NCBI GenBank assembly: GCA_000024525.1
Contig: CP001769.1
Coordinates: forward strand, 2,342,001-2,406,000
From: Spirosoma linguale DSM 74
Lineage (GTDB): Bacteria; Bacteroidota; Bacteroidia; Cytophagales; Spirosomataceae
Direction: 5' to 3'
DNA length: 64,000 nucleotides
Position numbers and translations under genes: made by a program. This document shows, piece after piece, positions 1 through 8,739 of this stretch (its first letter is position 1; every line of letters starts with the position of its first letter). The notes under the pieces were generated by a model. The model was not told the DNA's origin. It saw nothing but the letters and a program-made list of their open reading frames with translations, and ran no database searches.

Positions 1-2364
1 GCCGTTCGCTACCGGAAAGCCTTCGGAACAGCCAACATAGCCACCAATGAACCGCTGACAATGAGTTCAGCGTTTAATCTGGCGTCGATCTCGAAGCAGT
101 TCGTTGCCCTGATGATCATGCAGTTGCAGGAGCAGGGGAAGCTCCGGTACGACGAACGTGTTCGCACCTACCTCCCCGATTTTCCGTATGACACGATCAC
201 GGTTCGGCATTTATTGACGCATACATCCGGCCTGCCCGAGTACGATGCCCTCATGCAACGGTATGCCGGGCCACTCGATACGCTGACAAACGCGGGGATG
301 CTGCAACTGCTGCGCCAGCACAAACCAGCCCTGCTGTTCAGACCCGGTACGCAGTGGGCGTATTCCAATACCGGCTATGTGCTGCTGGGGTCAATCATTA
401 CGACCCTGTCGGGTATGCCCGTGGAGCAGTTTCTTGATCGGCAAATCGTTAAACCACTCAAACTGAAAAATACGTACGCCTATTATCTGAACAGCCAGAC
501 CGTACCGCATAATCGGGTATATGGGTTCGGGCGGGAGAGCGGCAGAAACGTATCCAATGACCTTATTCGGCTGGACGGTGTCATTGGCGACGGGAATATC
601 TATTCGTCGGCCGAGGATTTACTGGTGTGGGAACAGGCGCTGGCAACGGAAAAGCTGATCAGGCGACGGACAATGCAGGAGGCTTTTACACCGGTCGAAC
701 TGACCGGCAAACGGTCGTATCCGTACGGGTTCGGCTGGTTTGTTGAGGACGGCGGGAAGACCCTGGCGCATACCGGCAGTTGGGTCGGCTTCCTGAATGT
801 GCTTGTGCGGTATGTCGATAAACAGCAAACGCTGGTTGTGCTCAGTAACAGTAGCGAGGGAACGGCCCGGCGGGTAGCTCGCGACATTCTGGAAGGAAAA
901 ACGGTTACGTTGCCCCAAACGAAGCTCATCACAAACGTTCGGCTTGTTGATGGAACAGGCACCCCGGCCCGGCAATCGGCCGTTCGCCTTCGCGACGACC
1001 GTATCTGGGAAACCGGTAACCTGACAGCTTTCCCGAACGAGCCTGTCACCGACGGACATGGCCTGGTGCTGGCACCCGGCTTTATCGACAGCCACAGCCA
1101 CCATGTGTCGGGGTTGAGTCGCCAGCCCGATGCGCCCGCCGTTGTGAATCAGGGCATAACAACCATCGTGTCGGGGCAGGATGGCGGAAGCTGGGCGATG
1201 GATACCTTACAAGCCCAACTCAGGCGGCAACCCGTGGCGGTAAATATTGCGAGTTATACGGGGCAGGCTACCTTACGGCAGCAGGTGATGGGAGCCAATG
1301 GGTTGTATCGAACGGCAAAACCCGACGAGGTGGCCCGCATGAAAGCCCTTTTACGAATCGAGCTGGGCAAAGGATCGCTGGGGTTATCGACCGGGCTGGA
1401 GTATGAATCCGCCTTTTTTTCCAGCCGCGACGAGGTCATACAACTGGCACAGGTAGCCGCCGATTCGGGCGGGCGGTACATGAGCCATATTCGCAGTGAG
1501 GATATTTCGCTGGACGATGCCCTTGAGGAAATCATTCAGATTGGGCGAGTGACAAAGATGCCCGTTCTGATCTCCCACCTTAAAATTGCCCTGCGGGACA
1601 AGTGGGGGCAGTCGACCCGCATTCTGGCCCAATTGGAACGCGCCCGCGCCGAGGGCATAAACATCACCGCCGATTGTTATCCGTACGATTACTGGAATTC
1701 GACGCTGCGGGTACTTTTTCCAAAACGGGATTACACAAACGCAGCCAGCGCCGAATTTGCCGTCAACCAGCTCTTCGATCCCATGCAGTCGGTGTTGGTT
1801 CGGTTTGCGCCAAACCCGGCCTATGCCGGAAAAACGGTTGGCGAGGTGGCCACGTTGCGTCATGAAAACCCCGCTCAAACGCTGATGGCGTTGATTGGCG
1901 ATGCGTCGGCCTACGCGAAAAACAACCCCGAAGCTGAGGGCATAGAGGCCATCATGGGGAAGTCGATGGATGAACCGGATGTAGCTAATTTTCTGGCCTG
2001 GCCCCATACGAATATCTGTTCCGATGGGGCCAACGACGGGCATCCACGCGGCTACGGCGCATTTACCCGCGTATTGGGGCGGTATGTGCGCGACCAGAAA
2101 CTCATGCCGCTCGAAACCGCCATCCAGAAAATGACCAGCCTGACGGCCGAACACCTCGGCCTGACCGACAGAGGACTGATTGCCCCCGGCTATTACGCTG
2201 ATTTGGTATTATTGAATCCGGAAACCGTGCAGGATAACGCCCGTATTGGCAGCAATAAAGCGTTGTCGAGCGGCATCGAAGCCGTTTGGGTGGCCGGGCA
2301 GCTTGTGTATCAGGGGCAAAAAACAACCGGTGCACATCCGGGCGTTTTAATTCGGCGGAAGTGA
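1..2364 (+). CDS. Serine hydrolase / D-aminoacylase fusion (5' end outside window)
   Basis: The reading frame is open from base 1, so the true start lies upstream; residues here are numbered from the ATG at 61. The N-terminal half is a class C beta-lactamase/penicillin-binding-like serine hydrolase with SISK (S9, K12), the YSN motif (101-103) and HTG (237-239). The C-terminal half, from about residue 290, is an amidohydrolase of the N-acyl-D-amino-acid deacylase family. It shows HSHH (H345, H347), a Glu near 447, metal-type His in SHIRSE and ISHLK, and Asp in SDGAND near 655. Family knowledge suggests the first domain acts on D-amino-acid peptides or esters and the second removes N-acyl groups from D-amino acids, so the fusion could process peptidoglycan-derived D-residues; that coupling is inference. 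Cellular location cannot be judged without the N-terminus. Confidence 0.85.
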   Translation, partial: AVRYRKAFGTANIATNEPLTMSSAFNLASISKQFVALMIMQLQEQGKLRYDERVRTYLPDFPYDTITVRHLLTHTSGLPEYDALMQRYAGPLDTLTNAGMLQLLRQHKPALLFRPGTQWAYSNTGYVLLGSIITTLSGMPVEQFLDRQIVKPLKLKNTYAYYLNSQTVPHNRVYGFGRESGRNVSNDLIRLDGVIGDGNIYSSAEDLLVWEQALATEKLIRRRTMQEAFTPVELTGKRSYPYGFGWFVEDGGKTLAHTGSWVGFLNVLVRYVDKQQTLVVLSNSSEGTARRVARDILEGKTVTLPQTKLITNVRLVDGTGTPARQSAVRLRDDRIWETGNLTAFPNEPVTDGHGLVLAPGFIDSHSHHVSGLSRQPDAPAVVNQGITTIVSGQDGGSWAMDTLQAQLRRQPVAVNIASYTGQATLRQQVMGANGLYRTAKPDEVARMKALLRIELGKGSLGLSTGLEYESAFFSSRDEVIQLAQVAADSGGRYMSHIRSEDISLDDALEEIIQIGRVTKMPVLISHLKIALRDKWGQSTRILAQLERARAEGINITADCYPYDYWNSTLRVLFPKRDYTNAASAEFAVNQLFDPMQSVLVRFAPNPAYAGKTVGEVATLRHENPAQTLMALIGDASAYAKNNPEAEGIEAIMGKSMDEPDVANFLAWPHTNICSDGANDGHPRGYGAFTRVLGRYVRDQKLMPLETAIQKMTSLTAEHLGLTDRGLIAPGYYADLVLLNPETVQDNARIGSNKALSSGIEAVWVAGQLVYQGQKTTGAHPGVLIRRK

Positions 2365-2487
2365 CCGCAGATCGTTAATTTTGTCGGATAAAGTCCGGGT
2401 GAGGTAGTCGGTTTATGGAGAATAGTTCTCTGTAACACCCCGTAAACCGACAGCCTTGAGCCAAGCACTGTAAACCGAATACGCATT

Positions 2488-3522
2488 TTGATTCCTGCTG
2501 TTGACGCCCTGTTAAAAGACATCCGCAATAAACGGATTGCACCTGTTTATCTGATTCATGGGGATGAACCCTATTACCTCGACCGAATTGCCGAAGAACT
2601 GGAAAAAGTGGCAGTGCCCGTTGCCGAGCGTGGATTCAACCAGTTTGTCCTCTTCGGGAAAGAGACCGATGCCGGAGCCGTTCTGAACTACGCCCGGCGT
2701 TATCCGTTCATGGCAGAGCGCCAGCTGGTACTTGTTAAAGAAGCCCAGCAACTGAACGGCATCAACGATAAGTCGACCCAGACCCTGTTTGAAGACTACG
2801 CCCTAAATCCGCTGCCGAGTACGATCCTGATGCTGTGTTACGTAAAAGAAGACGGCAAGCCGGGACTCGACGAGCGAAAAGCCTGGGTAAAGGCGTTCGG
2901 AGCGAAAGGAAAGCTGCTGGGAGTTAAGAAGCTATACGATAATAAAATTCCGGATTGGGTAGGGGAGTACTGCCGGGAACAGGGCGCCAAAGTTAGCCCG
3001 AAAGCCTGTCAGCTCCTGGCCGACCACATTGGTAATGACCTCAAGCGGCTGGCGGGAGAGATTGATAAAATCCTGATCAATCTACACGTTGGGGAAGAAA
3101 TCTCCGCTGCCACCGTGGAGCGACTGGTGGGTATCAGCAAGGAGTACAACGTATTCGAACTTCAGAAAGCCCTCGTGCAACGCGACGTGGTGAAGGCCAA
3201 TCAAATCGTCGATTATTTCGGCCGTAATCCAAAAGACAACCCATTGGTTGTTATTCTGGCGCAGTTGTTTGGCTATTTCAGCAAAGTAATTCTGGTGCAG
3301 GCGTCAAAAGACCAGACGGATAAAGGGCTGGCCCCACTGCTGGGCGTCAACCCATTCTTCGTTAAAGATTACCTCTCGGCCGCCCGCACATTTCCGCTTC
3401 CCAAAGTAGCCGCTATCATCAGCGCCATTCGTCGGGCCGACGCCCGCAGCAAAGGCATTGACTCGCCAACCATGAACGAAAGCGATATTCTTCGCGAGCT
3501 GGTGTTCGAGGTGCTGCATTAA
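2488..3522 (+). CDS. holA: DNA polymerase III subunit delta
   Basis: A 344-residue protein that loads the beta sliding clamp as part of the clamp-loader complex in the cytoplasm. The N-terminus (LLKDIRNKRIAPVYLIHGDE) is typical of Bacteroidota HolA, where a P-loop-like fold has lost nucleotide binding. The middle holds the FELQKALVQRD helix region and the C-terminus the helical collar domain. The length fits the family. The start is a TTG; no in-frame ATG lies close enough to preserve the conserved N-terminus. The gene stands alone, 123 bases after the previous CDS, and is followed by a long palindrome that may end its transcript. Confidence 0.92.
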   Translation: MIPAVDALLKDIRNKRIAPVYLIHGDEPYYLDRIAEELEKVAVPVAERGFNQFVLFGKETDAGAVLNYARRYPFMAERQLVLVKEAQQLNGINDKSTQTLFEDYALNPLPSTILMLCYVKEDGKPGLDERKAWVKAFGAKGKLLGVKKLYDNKIPDWVGEYCREQGAKVSPKACQLLADHIGNDLKRLAGEIDKILINLHVGEEISAATVERLVGISKEYNVFELQKALVQRDVVKANQIVDYFGRNPKDNPLVVILAQLFGYFSKVILVQASKDQTDKGLAPLLGVNPFFVKDYLSAARTFPLPKVAAIISAIRRADARSKGIDSPTMNESDILRELVFEVLH

Positions 3523-3527
3523 CTTAC

Positions 3528-3639
3528 CTGTGTACAGGGCAGCATCTTGCTGTCCAGCCGTCAGGCTAAAAGGAGATGGTAAAACTCATCAGGGTTTTTA
3601 GCCTGACGGCTGAACAGCAAGATGCTGCCCTGTACACAG
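3528..3639. repeat. 44-bp inverted repeat, possible terminator or palindromic element
   Basis: Two 44-base arms (3528-3571 and 3596-3639) are complementary except at one position and enclose a 24-base loop. The outer ends read CTGTGTACAGGGCAGC and its complement. The arms are far longer than a normal terminator stem and no clean T-run follows, so this may be a mobile palindromic element (MITE- or REP-like) that also stops holA transcription. Whether it is repeated elsewhere in the genome cannot be seen here. Confidence 0.8.
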
Positions 3640-3701
3640 ATGGAGCAAATTTGTCCTAAAAAGTCGTCTCGTTAGGTACTCTTATCCATTTTGTCTAATA
3701 T

Positions 3702-3716
3702 TGCAACATTGTTGCA
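3702..3716. promoter_or_regulatory. Perfect 7-1-7 palindrome, Fur/Zur-family-like operator
   Basis: TGCAACATTGTTGCA is a perfect 7-1-7 inverted repeat lying 45 bases before the TonB receptor start. Its architecture matches that of Fur, Zur and PerR boxes. A TAATATTG sequence at 3696-3703 resembles the Bacteroidota -7 element and overlaps it, so binding would block transcription. The metal (zinc, iron or other) is not known. Confidence 0.55.
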
Positions 3717-3761
3717 TTAATGGAGTTAAGTAGTCAGCATGAAAGGACTACGACCTGACAA

Positions 3762-6167
3762 ATGGGTGGTTTGAGCAGAATAAGTTTATTGATTGGGTTG
3801 TGGGTAGCCGCAGGGCTGGGGTGTCTGGCGCAGAGCAGCACCTGTACCAGCGTGCTGAAAGGGCAGATTCTGGGGCAGGAAAACCGCGAGCCACTCGTTG
3901 GAGCGACTCTTTACGTTCGGGAGTTGAAAACCGGTGCCGTTGCTGATTCAGCGGGTTATTTTCAACTCGGGCAGCTGTGTCCGGGAAATTATACCATCGA
4001 CTTTCAGTTTGTTGGTTATAAAGTCACGACACAGTCAATCGTGATCAGGCAGGAACCGCTGGTTCGCTTAAATCCGGTTTTGCTGGTGCCCGACAATCAA
4101 ACCCTGCAGGAGGTTGTCGTAACGGAACACCGGTCCGAAGCCCAGCAGCTGCTTCAAACACAGGTGAGCCTGTCGGGGGCGGCTCTCGACCAAACCAGGG
4201 GTCAATCGCTGGGCGAGAGTTTGAAGGCACTTACCGGCTTATACGCCATCCAATCCGGCCCCAGTATTTCAAAGCCGGTCATTCACGGGCTTTACAGCAA
4301 CCGAATTATAATTCTCAACAATGGCATCCGGCAGGAAGATCAGCAGTGGGGGAGTGAGCACGCGCCCCAGGTCGACCAGTTTCTGGCGTCCCGGCTGACG
4401 GTGATCAAAGGGGCGGCCAGTATCCGCTACGGGTCCGACGCTATTGGCGGGGTTATTTTGGTAGAGCCCAGCGCCATGCCCACCCGGCCGGGCATTCAGG
4501 CCGAAGTAAATCTGGTTGGAGCAACGAACGGGGGCATGGGTGTGGTATCAGGTCTGGTAGAAGGGGCATTCGATAAAAAACTGGCCGGGTTAAGCTGGCG
4601 ATTGCAGGGAACCCTGAAACGGTCGGGCTACGTCAAAACACCGAACTACTATCTCGAAAATACCAGCTACCAAGAGAATAACTTTTCCGGTGATCTGCAT
4701 TATGACCACAAGAATTTTGGTGTCGAGTTGTTTTACAGTCAATTCGATACGAAAGTGGGTCTGTTTACGGGTGCGCAGGTGGGTAGTCTGGCCGATTTAT
4801 ACACGGCCATTAGCCGACCTGAACCGCTGGTTCAGCCGGTTTTTTCCTATGCATTGAACCGCCCTTATCAGGCCGTTCAGCATGACTTGTTTAAAGGGCG
4901 GGCCCATCTACATCTGCCAAAAGGGGGCACGCTGACCGCTACCGTTTCCCGGCAGCAAAACACCCGCCGGGAGTATGACTTTGTCTCGTTCAGCGGCATA
5001 ACGACGCCCGAATTGTATCTGAAATTAGTTACCCATACCGCCGATCTGGTTTGGGAGCATGCGCCGATTAAAACGGAAGCCGGAGGCCGTGCGGGGCAAT
5101 GGTCGGGAAGTGTGGGTTTTAACGGGATCACGCAAGGCAACGTGCGGCAATATCTGTTCCTGATTCCTAATTTCCGGAACTACGGTGCCGGATTATTTGC
5201 CATTGAACGCTACGCAGTAGGACGTCTGACCCTGGAGGGCGGGTTGCGGTATGATTACCGCTGGTTACGGGCTTACTTCCTCGATGAAGTTACCAAACAA
5301 ATCTATTTTACCACCCATAACTGGCAGAACGCCAACGGATCGCTGGGGGTAGCTTACCAGCTCCGGCCCGACCTGACCCTGACCGGCAACGTTAGCACTG
5401 CCTGGCGGGCTCCTAATGTCGCGGATTTGTATTCCAACGGCCTGCACCAAAGCGCGGTAGCCTACGAACGGGGTAATCCCAACCTGCGCCCGGAACAGGC
5501 TGTCAACAGTAACCTGGTGCTGGCCTATGCCGGGAAGCGGCTGAGTGGGGAAATTGGCGTTTATAGCAACCGGATCGAAAATTACATTTACCTCAAGCCC
5601 GATTCGGTACCCATTGTCCGGCAGCGGGGTGCTTTCCCGTCGTATACCTATAACCAGGTGCGGGCCACGTTTCGGGGAGTCGATGCTACCCTGACCTATA
5701 AATTTACCGATCAGCTGGCGTTCACGACAAAAAACTCGCTGCTGTTCGCCTATAACCAGACCGACCACGACTACCTCGTTTTCATCCCCGCCAATCGGTC
5801 GGATAATACGCTGCGTTACGATTGGGACCGGTGGGGTAAACTTGCCAAACCCTATGTGTCCATGACGGGCTTGTACGTATCCCGACAAAACCGTTCTCCC
5901 TCCGTGACTACCCGACAGGAGAACGGGGCCGTTATTTTCACCGGCGATTTTGCTGCGCCACCACCCGCTTATTTCCTGCTGGGGGCCGAAGTGGGGTTCC
6001 AGACTCAGCTCGGCAAGCAGCCCCTTAGTGTCATCCTGAGCGGCACCAACCTCGCCAATGTCGCTTACCGCGATTACCTGAACCGGTTCCGGTATTTCGC
6101 CGATGAGCCGGGACGCAACATCATGCTCAAAGTGAAATTACCACTGGCGTTTCCCAAAAGGTCTTAA
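3762..6167 (+). CDS. TonB-dependent outer-membrane receptor
   Basis: An 801-residue outer-membrane transporter driven by TonB. A signal peptide (about residues 1-24, ending near CLAQS) is followed by a carboxypeptidase-regulatory-like beta domain (about 30-105), a plug domain (about 115-230, with LGESLKALTGL and GAASIRYGSDAIGG) and a 22-strand barrel to the end. It is not SusC-sized, and no SusD gene follows, so a glycan substrate is unlikely. The 7-1-7 palindrome upstream and the linked lipoprotein suggest metal or siderophore uptake; zinc is one reasonable guess. It probably forms an operon with the next gene (51-base gap). Confidence 0.9.
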   Translation: MGGLSRISLLIGLWVAAGLGCLAQSSTCTSVLKGQILGQENREPLVGATLYVRELKTGAVADSAGYFQLGQLCPGNYTIDFQFVGYKVTTQSIVIRQEPLVRLNPVLLVPDNQTLQEVVVTEHRSEAQQLLQTQVSLSGAALDQTRGQSLGESLKALTGLYAIQSGPSISKPVIHGLYSNRIIILNNGIRQEDQQWGSEHAPQVDQFLASRLTVIKGAASIRYGSDAIGGVILVEPSAMPTRPGIQAEVNLVGATNGGMGVVSGLVEGAFDKKLAGLSWRLQGTLKRSGYVKTPNYYLENTSYQENNFSGDLHYDHKNFGVELFYSQFDTKVGLFTGAQVGSLADLYTAISRPEPLVQPVFSYALNRPYQAVQHDLFKGRAHLHLPKGGTLTATVSRQQNTRREYDFVSFSGITTPELYLKLVTHTADLVWEHAPIKTEAGGRAGQWSGSVGFNGITQGNVRQYLFLIPNFRNYGAGLFAIERYAVGRLTLEGGLRYDYRWLRAYFLDEVTKQIYFTTHNWQNANGSLGVAYQLRPDLTLTGNVSTAWRAPNVADLYSNGLHQSAVAYERGNPNLRPEQAVNSNLVLAYAGKRLSGEIGVYSNRIENYIYLKPDSVPIVRQRGAFPSYTYNQVRATFRGVDATLTYKFTDQLAFTTKNSLLFAYNQTDHDYLVFIPANRSDNTLRYDWDRWGKLAKPYVSMTGLYVSRQNRSPSVTTRQENGAVIFTGDFAAPPPAYFLLGAEVGFQTQLGKQPLSVILSGTNLANVAYRDYLNRFRYFADEPGRNIMLKVKLPLAFPKRS

Positions 6168-6218
6168 CCCGTTTTCAGTGCTTATTAACAACCTGTTTCA
6201 CAATAAACCTCAACTACA

Positions 6219-6776
6219 ATGACGTATACCCGGAAACCGTTACTTTTTATCGCTTTCCTGACGCTTTTTGCCGGAGCCTGCAAAAATGACGAAGAGAATG
6301 TAGCCCCAACGGACGATAACGAAGCCATTACCACGGCCACGCTTACGCTGACCAACAAAGCAGTACCCACCGAAATTGTCACGGCGACGATTGATAATCT
6401 CAACACCACGGCCGATTTCAGCAAGGCAACGCTGACCTTAAAAGCCAATACTACCTATACGGGCGTGGTGACACTGCTGGATAAAACAAAGCCCCCCGTA
6501 CTCGATGCGACGGCGGAAATCCGGGAGAAAGCGAATGAGCATCTGTTTGTCTACACCCCAAGCACGGGGCTGAACCTGACCGCTACGCTGACCGATAAAG
6601 ACACGAATCCCGCACCGGGTCCCTATCCAATTGGCCTCACGACCGAAATGAAAACGGGTGCAGCCAGTTCAGGTAAACTGAAGCTCGTCTTACGCCACCA
6701 GCCCGCCACCAAGAATGGTACCGCCACCCCCGGCACCACAGATCTTGATACGGATTTCACGGTAGTGATTCAATAA
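6219..6776 (+). CDS. Small surface or periplasmic lipoprotein paired with TonB receptor
   Basis: A 185-residue lipoprotein. The N-terminus MTYTRKPLLFIAFLTLFAGA ends in a lipobox with Cys21, followed by an acidic stretch (KNDEENVAPTDDNEA). The rest is rich in Thr and beta-strand-like (LTLTNKAV, LKANTTYTGVVTLLDKT), with a conserved-looking EHLFVYTP segment. Proteins of this type commonly follow TonB receptors in Bacteroidota and are often annotated as 'type 1 periplasmic binding fold' proteins; their ligand is unknown. The gene follows the receptor by 51 bases and is closed by a strong terminator, so the pair is likely one transcript. A role in handing substrate to the receptor is inference. 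Confidence 0.75.
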   Translation: MTYTRKPLLFIAFLTLFAGACKNDEENVAPTDDNEAITTATLTLTNKAVPTEIVTATIDNLNTTADFSKATLTLKANTTYTGVVTLLDKTKPPVLDATAEIREKANEHLFVYTPSTGLNLTATLTDKDTNPAPGPYPIGLTTEMKTGAASSGKLKLVLRHQPATKNGTATPGTTDLDTDFTVVIQ

Positions 6777-6787
6777 ACAAAGTAAAG

Positions 6788-6832
6788 AAAACACAAAGGC
6801 CTGATTCTTAACGAGTCAGGCCTTTGTGTTTT
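6788..6832 (+). terminator. Rho-independent terminator after TonB/lipoprotein operon
   Basis: Perfect 17-base arms AAAACACAAAGGCCTGA (6788-6804) and their complement (6816-6832) enclose an 11-base loop. The right arm ends in TTTT, and the A-rich left arm would make it work on the other strand too. Confidence 0.88.
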
Positions 6833-6856
6833 CACTGTCTTGTAAGATAGCTCCCC

Positions 6857-7021
6857 TTATTCACTGGCGGCTAACTGCTGGATGATCCAATTCATGTATC
6901 GCTGACTTTCGAAGGCAAACCGCTTCTCCCGCAAAAGGATAGTATAATGAGGTGATTTCTCTAGGGAAGTACGAACCACACGCGTCGATCTGAACAGAAT
7001 CAGAGCAACTTTTGCCGCCCT
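6857..7021 (-). pseudogene. C-terminal remnant of an unidentified gene
   Basis: An open frame of 54 codons on the minus strand ends at a TAA (6857-6859) but has no start; an in-frame stop lies at 7022-7024. The end reads RFAFESQRYMNWIIQQLAAS, which has the look of the last helix of a regulator such as LysR, but this is only a resemblance. It probably marks where foreign DNA broke a resident gene. I see nothing recognisable between 7022 and 7203. Confidence 0.3.
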
Positions 7022-7203
7022 TCATTGCAATTCTAACAAAAGGTATCTATGATTGTACCAAGCCCGAAAGGTCAATACAAAAGCATCCAAAGAAAGTACA
7101 CACTTAATGGTAAACGGTTGATAATTAGCAGACTTATCATTAAGTGATTTTGCGGCCTTCATTATGTTGGGTGGCCCGTCCAAATAATTACTTGTATGCC
7201 AGC

Positions 7204-7345
7204 GTCTCGGCGACAGGTTGCACGTCCCGACAGGGCAGCGTTTGGCTTCCATTTCCGGGTCTCGGCTGACAGGGTAAACATTCCGTAAGTCAGGCTTTGG
7301 TCAATCAGGCGAGTTTCGTCCGACAGGCCAAACGCCCCAGTTAGG
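7204..7345. repeat. GACAGG repeat cluster, 5' side of cold-shock gene
   Basis: The core GACAGG occurs four times (near 7212, 7229, 7268 and 7322), each inside a GC-rich context such as GTCTCGGCGACAGG or GTCTCGGCTGACAGG. A 9-base inverted pair GCGTTTGGC/GCCAAACGC spans the cluster. Similar units border the other accessory genes at 8369, 10231 and 11313. A part (GGCTTCC, then CCATTTC-CGGG) recurs near 10270-10300. Immediately after, 7336-7392 contains AGTTGGGGTTT paired with AAACCCCCAATT. The function is unknown. Confidence 0.55.
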
Positions 7346-7488
7346 AAAGTTGGGGTTTGTTAGGCGGTTGCTGGCGACATCATAAAACCCCCAATTCGGC
7401 TTGACGTTCAGTATGGAAAAGCGGTTATGTGCGTTTTGTTCGCTTTGCGCCTATTACCGAAACGCTAACTGATTAAAAATAAACAGTC

Positions 7489-8361
7489 ATGAATGTTCAT
7501 TTTGGAGTAGTAAAGAAATATTTCCCTGAAAAAGGATTCGGATTTGTATCACATCCGCTTGATTCTAAAACACGTCAAGATGTATTCTTTCACATTAAAA
7601 ATGTTCAAAAGTCTAATAAGGTAATAGCTGAAAAATTATCATCATACGACCCAAATGATATTATATATTTTTATTATGAATCTGAAACTACCCCAAAAGG
7701 GGAGCAGGTTAAGAGCATTTTGCTTACGGACGGCATCGATGAATTACTAAAATCTAATTCGCATAATTTTACACAAAAATTAGAACGCATATGGCAAGAT
7801 TTTGAAACGACCCAGCCGGTCTGGCTATGCGATGTTACTCAAAATGTAATCGGCGTCGACGGATTAAATAGATTAAAACATGAAAGGGAACTTTTAAAGG
7901 AAAAGAAGAGAGAAGCGGAGGAGTTAAAACGGCAAGAAAGAGAAAAAGTTGAAGCAGAGAGGCAAGCACAGCTTGAACTTCAACGGCAAGAGAGAGAAAG
8001 AATTGAAGCCGAAAGGCAAAAACAGCGTGAAATCCAAGAGCAGCAACGCAAGATTGAGCAAGCGGAACAAGAGAGGCAGAATAAGATTAGGGATGAAGAA
8101 TTTAAACTACTCGTTGCTGAAATAAAACCAAAAGGTTTTACGATGAGTTGGCAGGTCTCAAATTATATTATTAAGAACAGACTAGGTGATAAATATAAAC
8201 ACATATCTGGAATTTTGGTAATGGAAAACGAAAGTTCAACATGGAAATTCAACGGAGGTTTCCCGCCAGATATATATGCTAAGTTGTGCCAAGAAATAGG
8301 ACTTGGAAACAAAGGCACCAATTCAAGAGTCGTCGGGTTTACAGCATTTAAAGACCTGTGA
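7489..8361 (+). CDS. Cold-shock-domain protein with long coiled coil
   Basis: A 290-residue, AT-rich gene unlike its neighbours in base use, probably acquired. Residues 4-75 form a cold-shock (OB-fold) nucleic-acid-binding domain with RNP1 KGFGFV (15-20) and RNP2 VFFHI (32-36). Residues about 125-205 form a highly charged coiled coil (repeated EAERQ and RQERE motifs). The C-terminus (about 206-290) is a small unrecognised domain (ISGILVMENESSTWKFNGG). A role in binding RNA or single-stranded DNA follows from the family. The coil suggests oligomerisation, and the C-terminal domain may be the effector; both are inference. It stands alone between GACAGG repeat clusters. Confidence 0.75.
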   Translation: MNVHFGVVKKYFPEKGFGFVSHPLDSKTRQDVFFHIKNVQKSNKVIAEKLSSYDPNDIIYFYYESETTPKGEQVKSILLTDGIDELLKSNSHNFTQKLERIWQDFETTQPVWLCDVTQNVIGVDGLNRLKHERELLKEKKREAEELKRQEREKVEAERQAQLELQRQERERIEAERQKQREIQEQQRKIEQAEQERQNKIRDEEFKLLVAEIKPKGFTMSWQVSNYIIKNRLGDKYKHISGILVMENESSTWKFNGGFPPDIYAKLCQEIGLGNKGTNSRVVGFTAFKDL

Positions 8362-8368
8362 TTGCATT

Positions 8369-8417
8369 ATAGTTTCGCTCCGCGTGGGGTAGCTCTCCGT
8401 CGACAGGCAGCTCGCCC
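8369..8417. repeat. GACAGG palindromic unit, 3' side of cold-shock gene
   Basis: This begins eight bases after the stop codon. AGTTTCG, then GGGGTAGCT, then GTCGACAGGC, then AGCTCGCCCC form a hairpin with GGGG/CCCC and AGCT arms. The same order of pieces follows the TIR gene at 11313-11365, so both genes carry an equivalent 3' tail. Confidence 0.5.
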
Positions 8418-8469
8418 CTGGAGGACGGTTTTCAGCCCAACCACCACCGTGTTCGCGCGCGAACAAACC

Positions 8470-8739
8470 CCCGGCAAACGCATGAAAATTAGGCAGCAAT
8501 GACTAACTTTCATGCGCTATCAGTAGCCCTTCAATGGGAAAATCGTACCTCATTTCTGGTGCTGTTCAACCCGCCCAACCACCCGATTTAGCTATTCGTA
8601 ACCCAATGGGCCTGCCTATTGGGTTCCTTGAAAACCCCACTGGTGGAGTCAGTGACCCTGACTACCCCGTACATCCGACTTTCTGTTCTCAATAATAGCC
8701 CGCTGATAGCCATTTTTCACGTTTTATTCCCTTCGAAAT
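8470..8739 (+). ncRNA. Candidate bridge RNA leader of the IS110 element
   Basis: The non-coding leader before the transposase folds into separate hairpins. One has GCATGAAAATTAG paired with CTAACTTTCATGC around a 10-base loop (about 8480-8515). Another has AACCCAAT paired with ATTGGGTT (about 8599-8624). A third has GTCAG paired with CTGAC (about 8648-8662). In IS110-group elements a bridge RNA from the 5' non-coding end carries target-binding and donor-binding loops. Assigning these hairpins to that RNA rests on position and structure only. Confidence 0.45.

Noticed and set aside
3762..6776. Polysaccharide utilization locus (SusC/SusD)
   Set aside because: The receptor is shorter than SusC, the partner lipoprotein is not SusD-like, and no glycosidase is in the operon.
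7355..7490. Integron attC site near GTTAGGCGG
   Set aside because: No paired RYYYAAC box with the expected internal symmetry and no integron integrase is present; the GACAGG repeats are a different pattern.
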